Positions 50,001 through 59,000 of a stretch of 64,000 bases of DNA are shown in pieces. This stretch comes from Numida meleagris (taxonomy: Eukaryota > Chordata > Aves > Galliformes > Numididae): the NCBI RefSeq assembly GCF_002078875.1, contig NC_034412.1, positions 79,625,575 through 79,689,574 on the forward strand, given 5' to 3'. The translations under genes and the position numbers were made by a program. The first letter of the stretch is position 1. Each line of letters opens with the position of its first letter. The notes beneath the pieces are model-generated. The model ran no database searches and was not told the DNA's origin. It worked only from the letters and a program-made list of their open reading frames with translations.

Positions 50001-53000
50001 GAAAGGACCTTCAAGACCATCAAGTCCAACCGCAACCTAACCATACTGCTCTAACAACCCACCACTAGATCATGTCCCCAAGCACCACATCCAAACAGAT
50101 TTTAAACACATTCAGGGATGGTGACTCAACCACCTCCCTGGGGAGCCTGTTCCAGTGCTTAACAACCCTTTCTGGAAAGAAGTTCTTCCTGATATCCAAC
50201 CTAAACCTCCCCTGGCGCAACTTGAGGCCATTTCCCCTTGCCCTGTCACCTGTCACCACTGAGAAGAGACCAGCCCTGGTCTCATTGCAATCACCTTTCA
50301 GGTATTTGAAGAGAGCAATGAGGCCTCCCCTCAGTCTCCTCTTCCCCAGACTAAACAGCCCCAGTTCCTTTAGTTGCTCCTCATAGGGCATATTCTCCAA
50401 GCCCTTCACCAGCCTTGTTGCCCTTCTTTGGACCTGCTCCAGCACCTCAATGTCCTTTCTGTACTGAGGCACCCAAAACTGAACACAGTACTCGAGGTGA
50501 GGCCTCACCAATGCCGAGTACAGGGGCAGGATGACTTCCCTAGTACTGCTCACCACACCATTCCTGATACAAGCCAGGATGCCATTGGCCTTCTTGGCCA
50601 CCTGGCTCATATTCAGCTGGCTGTCCATCAGCACACCAAGGTCCCTTTCCGTCAGGCAGCTTTCCAGCCACTCCTCCCCAAGCCTGTAGGGTTGCCTGAG
50701 GTTGTTGTGACCAAAGTGCAGGACCCAACATTTCTATGCACGGTTAACTTAAATACAATTTTACCTTTTTCTCTGATATTCTGGTTAGATCATATTATTA
50801 AAAATGGAAAGGAAAAAAAAAAGCAACTAAAAAGTTCATGCAAAATTTTTATTTATTTCAAATAGCATACAGTAAGGAAAAACTCAATGAAGTAAAAATA
50901 TTCTTTCCCTGATAGCAAAATCCTTGTTCAATCTTTTGTAGTCCTGTTTCCCTTAATCTCCTTTGATATTCCTTAAGCTCCTTAGCTCTAAAGCTTTCAC
51001 CTTTCTTTCAGCTTTCCAAGTATTGAAGACCTCTCCTCTTTCTGATCTCATTATCTATGCAGCTTGCTGTCTTTCACTGCCGAACTGCCTATCTGTTTCT
51101 CTTCCAAACAATATTCTTGTAACCCTAAGTGAAATGACCCATATCTACACTTCTTTTTCCCTACAGAGAAAAACTCTCCTTCTATATATGCTTCATGTAA
51201 TCTCTGTTCTAAAATATTCACCCACCTGCCACTACATCCTACTTCTTTCATAGCTGGAGAATTACTTGAGCATTTATGGTATGTATGTAATATGTTACAT
51301 ATACAACATAGTTACTAAACTCTACACACACACAATTACAAATGTGCATTTTTCCTAAGGTAAAAATCCTAGAAATTGCACAGTAATATTAAAATTGAAA
51401 TAATAAAATTGAAGTAAATTTGAAACAGTCTTACCAAAAATTTAATAAGAACTGTAAAATTGGTAACAACCCACCTGTGCTTTCCTCATATAAGCCAATG
51501 GTTCTTTCATATGCTCAGGAGGTGCTGCAGGATGACATGGTGAAGGAAACCTTGAAGAAAGTATGGCATACTTTAAATGCTCATATTTTTATTTTGCTTT
51601 ATTAATTATTTGTAAACCTAAACATAATTTCTTTCATGAGAACACTAATAAAAACACTGCATATGATGATCAAATTTTAAAACAAGTAGCATTTTTTTTT
51701 AATTATTTCTTCCTCATCCTTCCCCCACCCACGCACACAATTTCTTCCCATTTTTAACTGGTAACACATACCAGTACTTTGCTGAATCAAGTCCCTTGTA
51801 CTATGAAGACATATTGTTCAAAACTATTAAGTCTAAGAAGCTTACTTAAATTAGCAGAAGTATGTGTGCATAAACAGTATTTATTAGCTTGTTGCAGTTT
51901 GGGCTGTGCGTATCAATTAATTCACCTTTCTGCCTTGCCAGGGTGTAAAAGACAATTTATACTTCCCAGAAGTCTCATTCAAAGTGAGCCAAACAATAAT
52001 AAAGAGAGAATTCCTCAAATTTCAGTGTATTTATAACCATAGTAAATGTGATGACATTGATCCGCTAAGTCTAGAGATGTAAAATCTTAAAGATATTTAA
52101 ACACATACTACTGTTATAAACATCTGAAAATAATTTAAAATTCATTTGCAATAACTACCTCAGCTACAACAGAATTACATTATGAATTTTGGTACTTTTG
52201 GAAGTAAAACAACAAAGACTATTAAAGTAATGTTTAAAATACGGGAAAATACATCTCAGTCCAGTATTTCACCAGGATGAAAAAGAAATGACACTTTAAA
52301 AACAGAAATGAAGCAGGCACCCTTGATATGGCAGACCTTGCACACAATAGCAACACATCATACGCCTTTATATACAAAGGAATGAAATCATGCAAATAGA
52401 ACTTAATAAATTAAAAAGCTAAATGAACTTACACATTGAGTTCACTATAAACAGCATTCTGGAGCTTCTTTTCCCAACCTGTTAAAAATTAAAAAAAAAA
52501 AAAAAAGAAAACAAAACAGAAGACAACTTTAATAAATTAATACTAATGGAACACGAATCAGAGGTTACTTTAGAGTTGCTAGAGTTTTCTGTCCTGTCTC
52601 AATTCATGTCTACGTACTGGACAGACAGGAAGAGATGAAGACACGTTAACTTAATAAAGGTAGGTAAAACTACAAGTTAAAGTCTGCAAAAAAGGTTGAG
52701 TATTCTTTATTTGTATCTGCTGTTCAAATAATTATGATACAGCTTTGGTTAAACAATTATAAGCTATTTCTCTGAAACCATCATATTTTTAAAGCAACTA
52801 TGAATGTTAATAGAAATAGCGTTCTTGGTGATTACAAAACTTACATCACTTTTAATCAAATCTTCACGTTATACAGTAATATAGCCTACAACTCCCAATG
52901 GAAATCTACCAAAGAGTAAAATTTTCAAGAGCACCTCCTCAAATGCTACTTTCCATTTTTCAAATGGCCTGAACTCTTGTTTCATTCATAACTTTCAAAA

Positions 53001-56000
53001 AAGACTAAATTACCAGTATCCTGTAAAATGACAATCATATTTTTGCATTGCATGTTCAAAATGCTGCCAGAAAACAATAACATTTTCCCTGTTAATTTTC
53101 TCTATCCTGTTTAGTAATCTAATAAATTTCTCACCTATTTTATTTGTGTTCATTTTCACAATGCCTCACACAATCCAGAATTAATACCAGCTCCATGCTG
53201 AAGTGCTAACAACTTCACATCTTAACTACTTGAAGTACTACAAACCTGATGTCTTCAGAAAATCCTTAATATCTTCTTTTAGTGATTCCAGTTTAATTTC
53301 CGGGCTGTGTAGGCTAATCTAATGAGGAGAAAATGAATAAATAAATGAGCAACGAGCATTCATTATAAAGAAAGTAATCTGCATATTTAGTTATGAAATA
53401 AGAAACATACAATCTTAAGGTTACACACACACAGTAAATTACTTTTTAGTAACTTGAATGTAGTTATTAGAGCCAAAAAATAATAATTAAAAAATATCCG
53501 CCAACTTTTCCCTAAGTCCATATCTTCGTTTTTATACCTGTGATAAAAGCTGTTCGCAGGTAAAGGGAGAGGGACTACCTGCAACACACATGGTTCCTAT
53601 TTCGAGTAAGTACCCTACATAGTTTGCACAAATGCCAGGTTCTACACATTAAAGGATTGGTCACTGACATGAACAAATTGAAAATGTTCCACAGCTTCCC
53701 ACTTAACTTCCCACAGTTCACCCGTCAGATAAGAGGTGCCATCTTCAAACTTCAAATAAAAATTGGACCAAACATTCACCTCTGCAGCTGTGATTACAAG
53801 GTATATACAGCAATGTGCAATGAAGTGCATTTGACAGATGTCAGCTAGGCAACAATTAGCTTTATAATCCTGGTGCAGATTTTCCAGCTACAGCATGAGC
53901 AGCTGCTACGGCATCTCCCTCTACAGCTAGACCAAGAGGAGAAAACAAATAGACCAAAAAACTCCAAAGGACAACAATCTGAAACTCAGGATTTTCTTGA
54001 GGTGGCTTCAATGCATAATTTCCTAAACAGAAAATGTGGTAATAGCTGATTAGCACTAGAGGATAAAACTAGAGTATTGGAAAAGAATAGCAACCCTGGC
54101 TGCTGACCTGAAAAAAAAACACCGGGAGATCGGTGAAACTTACCCCCAGCCATGCCAGAGCATGGCATGTTAGAAGCACGCAGCCACCTCAGCTCCCCAG
54201 AAGTGCAGGACACTGCTTACCAAAAGCTATTCAGCAATATGTTGGAGACGTATCAGCTGTTGTCTATTATAACTCATGCTGCTAATAGACTTTCACTGCT
54301 CATGCAGCGTGTCAGCGCAGACAACACGGCTGACAGCATGGCAAGCTTTTGTTCCATCACACACAGCTAACAAACTCCACATCCTTGTCATCTGCCTTAC
54401 AGTTTGTACATAGAAAAGTTCATTTGCTGTGCAGCACATCTTGCAAGAAGAGTTGGTCTAGATACATTCACAATGCAGAATTTTAAGGAAATCTTTCTAT
54501 TTTTCCCCTATAAAAATGGGGGAATGACTGAAAAATGAAAAGGCTACTAGCATCAGCAATTCTTTTATTTTAAATCACTTTATTACAGCTAGAGGTATTA
54601 AAGGCTTTAATATTTGGTGTATTAACTGCAATAGCAAAGAGAACATAGGCATGTTTTTGAAACAGAAAAGTGGTCATAAGAACAAACCACAAGATGTAGA
54701 GAGTTGCTACAGAGCCAAAGACATTGCTGTTGTTAAGGACTTACTTATTGTATATAAGATTGCAGACCTATTTAACATCCAAAACGCAAGAACCTGGCAG
54801 ACAGTCCAGCTCGTGGCTGCAGCCAGATGTAACACTGAAGAACACATCCTACAGCTGAATAATATTGCAAAAGAAAAGATTCACTTGGACAGGATAAAGG
54901 AAATCCCCACTGAATTGCTTTGCTGTAACTTAACATAAAAGTACATCTTTGGATTTTATATGGGTGTTTATGGGCATTAAATCAAGGAGTCAAAAAGACA
55001 GAGGTGACCTTCCAAAATTAGTAGACCAGGTCTCCTATATAATTTCTTCTTTGGACCAGTTACTCTGACTTCCCTGCCCACAGGGTTGGAGCTACCTGAT
55101 CTTTAAGGTCCCCTCCAACCCATTTCTGTGATTACAAGTTATTTCTGTTAGTTAATTTTCTTACTTGTTGTTAATACTATGTTGCAAAAAAACATTACCG
55201 TATTTCAGTAGGTTGTGTTTTGAACTGCTTGATACAATGTACTGCCTAAATATCATTTTCATTTTTGTCCACTATGACAACCATGAAAATCACATCGACA
55301 AAATTTTCTTATACTGAAAGCATTACTATGATTTACACTGATAAAAATGCCTGACAACGGCTTACTGGGGGAAAAAAAAACCCCACACCTTGATGAGACA
55401 TACTGATGAATTGAATTAATTTCCTGCATGATCAAAATGCAAGGTACACACAAGCAGAATGACAGACTCTCCAATTTTAATATACACATTTCAATGAAAG
55501 AGTATCTATCTTTTCCTTTTTTTTTTTTAATCTCTCAGGAAAATCATAACAGGCAGAGTAAAGGAAAAGGAGCAATGGAAGTTAAAGAATGACAGCCAGA
55601 CCAGGGAAGAAATGATGCTACTCATGGGCTCAGCCAGGCCAAGGCTGAGTCCTGAGACAGGGATAAATACAGCATATTTTAGCAAACAATAACAAATTAT
55701 TTTTTTAACAACGTTCATGCCTACTGTTGTCCTTTCCAGTATAACTGGCATTGTGCATATTTGTATGGATAGGACAGCGGGGTTCAAGGGTTGGGTGTCT
55801 GCCCCTTGTAAATCAAGAGGCAACTGGCTGTTGGACATTCCTTCCTAAAACAAACCATCAACACAGCATTTGTCAGCACCCTCTTGTCCTTCAGCTGTAC
55901 AGAAGAGAAAGCATAACTTTTGGACTTTCAAAATTTTGCCAAAACTTCTTAAAAGTGGCACGGGTGCCACTAGCAATCCTTTGTGTTTCTATCCTGTGCA

Positions 56001-59000
56001 CAGCTTTGACTTTGGTACGGTATCCTGTTAAGATGTGGGCAGTCATCATCCTAAATGATTCAATTAGGATCAAGCTGACTTGATCAAAAACACTGCAAGT
56101 ATTATCACAGCAATTCCAGTACAAACACTCTCTAAACACCTAAAAATCCCACACATTTAAGGGAGTGATGCTGGATTTATTTTACACATTTCTGTAACCA
56201 AAAGAAGGATAATTCTGAGCATAACTAAGCCAACTTCAGTAAGTGTAAAACCCTGAATACACTACCATTTTTCCAACACTTGTACATTTCTACTGTAGCT
56301 AAACTAAGGGTGAAAGCATTATGAAGTTTCTTATATAAGTTAAAACATGTCAAAAATCTAACAGTTGAAACAGACAGCTTCTATTTGCGTCATACGGAAA
56401 CAAACCATTTCAAACATTACACTCTTCCACAAGATAAATAAAACACATCAATTAAACATAAAAAATATCTCATTAAAATTTTTCCACGTTTCATTTCAAG
56501 ATAAAATTAGTGCTTCAAATAAAACGTGTGTTAAAATATATATAATTCATATTGCTAAAAAATAAATTAAAAGTCTGTGAATTAAACCTGCATCACTTGC
56601 ATTGTTTCTGAACTCCACAATCTGTTCACAGGATTCATATTTGCATGCAATTTAAAATTAATTATACTGAAATGTTACTGCTGGACCAATTAGACTAAAG
56701 TACAAGCTCTATCAGAAGGGGATAGTAAGTCATTTGTCAAATACAATGCACAAAAAGGAATCATTAATTATTTATGATGACTCATGAGCCTGTTTACTTG
56801 CTAAGTTTTATTAAATAAATACTGCATTCACAGAAACATTTTCCCTCTTAATTTGACCTTTTATTTAAGTAGGAATCACTATCACTTTCTCTTTTTTTAA
56901 TGTTTGAAAAAAAAAAAAAGTCATGAAATAATACCTTCAGATATCTTGCAAAGCTTTATACCACGTGAATTAATCTAAAAAGTTCACACGTACTCCCTCT
57001 CAAAGCACACACTCAAGCAGCATCCCAACAACTTCTAGAGGCATCAGTCCCAGTGCTCCTCTCTTCCTTTGCCACATTCAAAGTCTTGTGAAGGTCACTA
57101 CCTCTCACTCAGACCCATAGTTCCTTTAGATCCTTTGGAAATAGTTATAAGTCTGCTCCAAGAGTGCTGATGGTGTTCTCTCCTCTGGACAACCATTCTG
57201 ATTGTGTATCCTCGCTTACCTCCTCTCCCTACCTTGTTGATACTTCAGGCACCTCTTGAAACCTTTTACCACTCCCCAGACATGTTCCCTCTTCCCTCTA
57301 CCCTACACACCTAATACTGAGTCATCAGACAGGGGTGGGGTGTCCGGGCTGACTCTTATGCTCCAGTTTCATCTTTCAGCATATTCAGACAGCATTGTCT
57401 TGATCTGCTGCAAGTTCTCCTTCAAGTACTCCCACCACATGTATCCTACAAGAAACACAAACCTGAAAACGTATACATAGAAAACATCAGGAGGGATTCC
57501 TTGTTTTGTGAGTATTGATACTTGCTTGATAGAACTTAATTTAGAACATTTGTTTCATTTTATTCTCATCTTCTGTTTTGGGAAAGTTCTTTAGGATAAA
57601 ACTACTTTCATGTTATTTATTTTTATTTTTAAAAATCTTTACTTGTTATTTGCCCCTGGTCACCAGAGATTCTAGGCAACTTTGAGTCAGACAGATTTCT
57701 ATCAGAGGTCTGAAGAGAACAAAATTCTTTTATACTCCATTAAACATCCACATTTAAAAGGTGACGCTTTTTTCAGATCTCTAAATCATTCCATTTTTAT
57801 TCTAACTTCACTGAACTTATTCTAACTTCACTAAAACAAACTTCAAGCAAAGTTTCACACACACAAAAATGCTTTGATCTCAAACTAAATTTCCTGCCTG
57901 AAGATTTCCACATCTGTTTTTCTAGGCACCCCTTAAAAACATTTCAGAAAGGCAAGAGTCTGTTTTGGGACTGTTGCTCTTCAATATCTTTATCAATGAC
58001 AGATAATGGGATTGAGAGAACCTTCAGCAAGTCTGCTGATGACACTGGGCTGAGTAGTGCCATTGATATGACAGAAGGAAGGGATGCCATTCAGAAGGAC
58101 TTGGACAGGCTTGAAAAATGGGCCCACGTGTACCTAATGAGGTTCAACAAGGATAAGGGCAAGGTGCTATGTTTGGGTCAGGGCAATCCCATATACCTGT
58201 ACAGACTGGAAGAACTCCTTGAGAGCATCCTTGGGGGTCCCGATGGACATGAGCCAACTGTATCCTGGGCTGCATCCAAAGGGTGGCTAGCAGGGAGAGG
58301 GAGGTGATGGTCCCCCTCTACTCTGACCTTGTAAGGCTCCATCTGGAATACTGTGCCCAAGCCTGGGGCCTGCACTACAAGATGGATGCAGAGCTGCTGG
58401 AGCAGGTCCAGAGGAGGGCCACAAAGCCTCTAAATGAGCAAAGAGTGAAAAAGTACGCTCATTCTTTTCTGTATTAATCTCACTGCATTAACTATAGACA
58501 CATTATCAACATTAAAACTCATCCTATGGAATCAAACATTTGTTTTTCCAGTCTTCATTAACAAGCACATGACTCTATACCATTTCGCTTCTCAGGACAA
58601 AAATGTGATTATCTGATGATACCTGTGACAGTAGATCATTTTGCACCCACACTACACTTATTTTAAAGAGATTGTGCATCACAGCCCCTGACACCAGCAC
58701 AGGATCTCTGTGTCAAACAGAGCACTGGTGGGATCAGTTCATAACCACAGGACTCTTCTATCATCTCTCACAAATAACATCAAGAAATTGTGTTTTGCTC
58801 AAAATTATTAACTGGTGAAAGAGACTGCTCATTCTGAGCTCTCCTTCCTAGACTCTAAAGAAGAGATCAATTTACAAAGTAGTTAAAATAATGTTTACAA
58901 GACACCTTAAAAATATCTGGTGGTATTAAAACGGACCTTGTGTTCCATTGTGACTCATGTTTTCAGAGATGCTGAATATTTTTGAGGAGTGAGACTCAGA

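Larger units (their letters stand above)
46288..51474 (-). other. TBC1D19 intron 4
   Basis: 5.2 kb with the A29 run, the hairpin at 49927 and the CR1 at 49977-50735. The rest is unique. Confidence 0.65.

Noticed and set aside
54651..54938. 95-codon plus-strand ORF in intron 1
   Set aside because: No known domain, isolated, and antisense to the gene.
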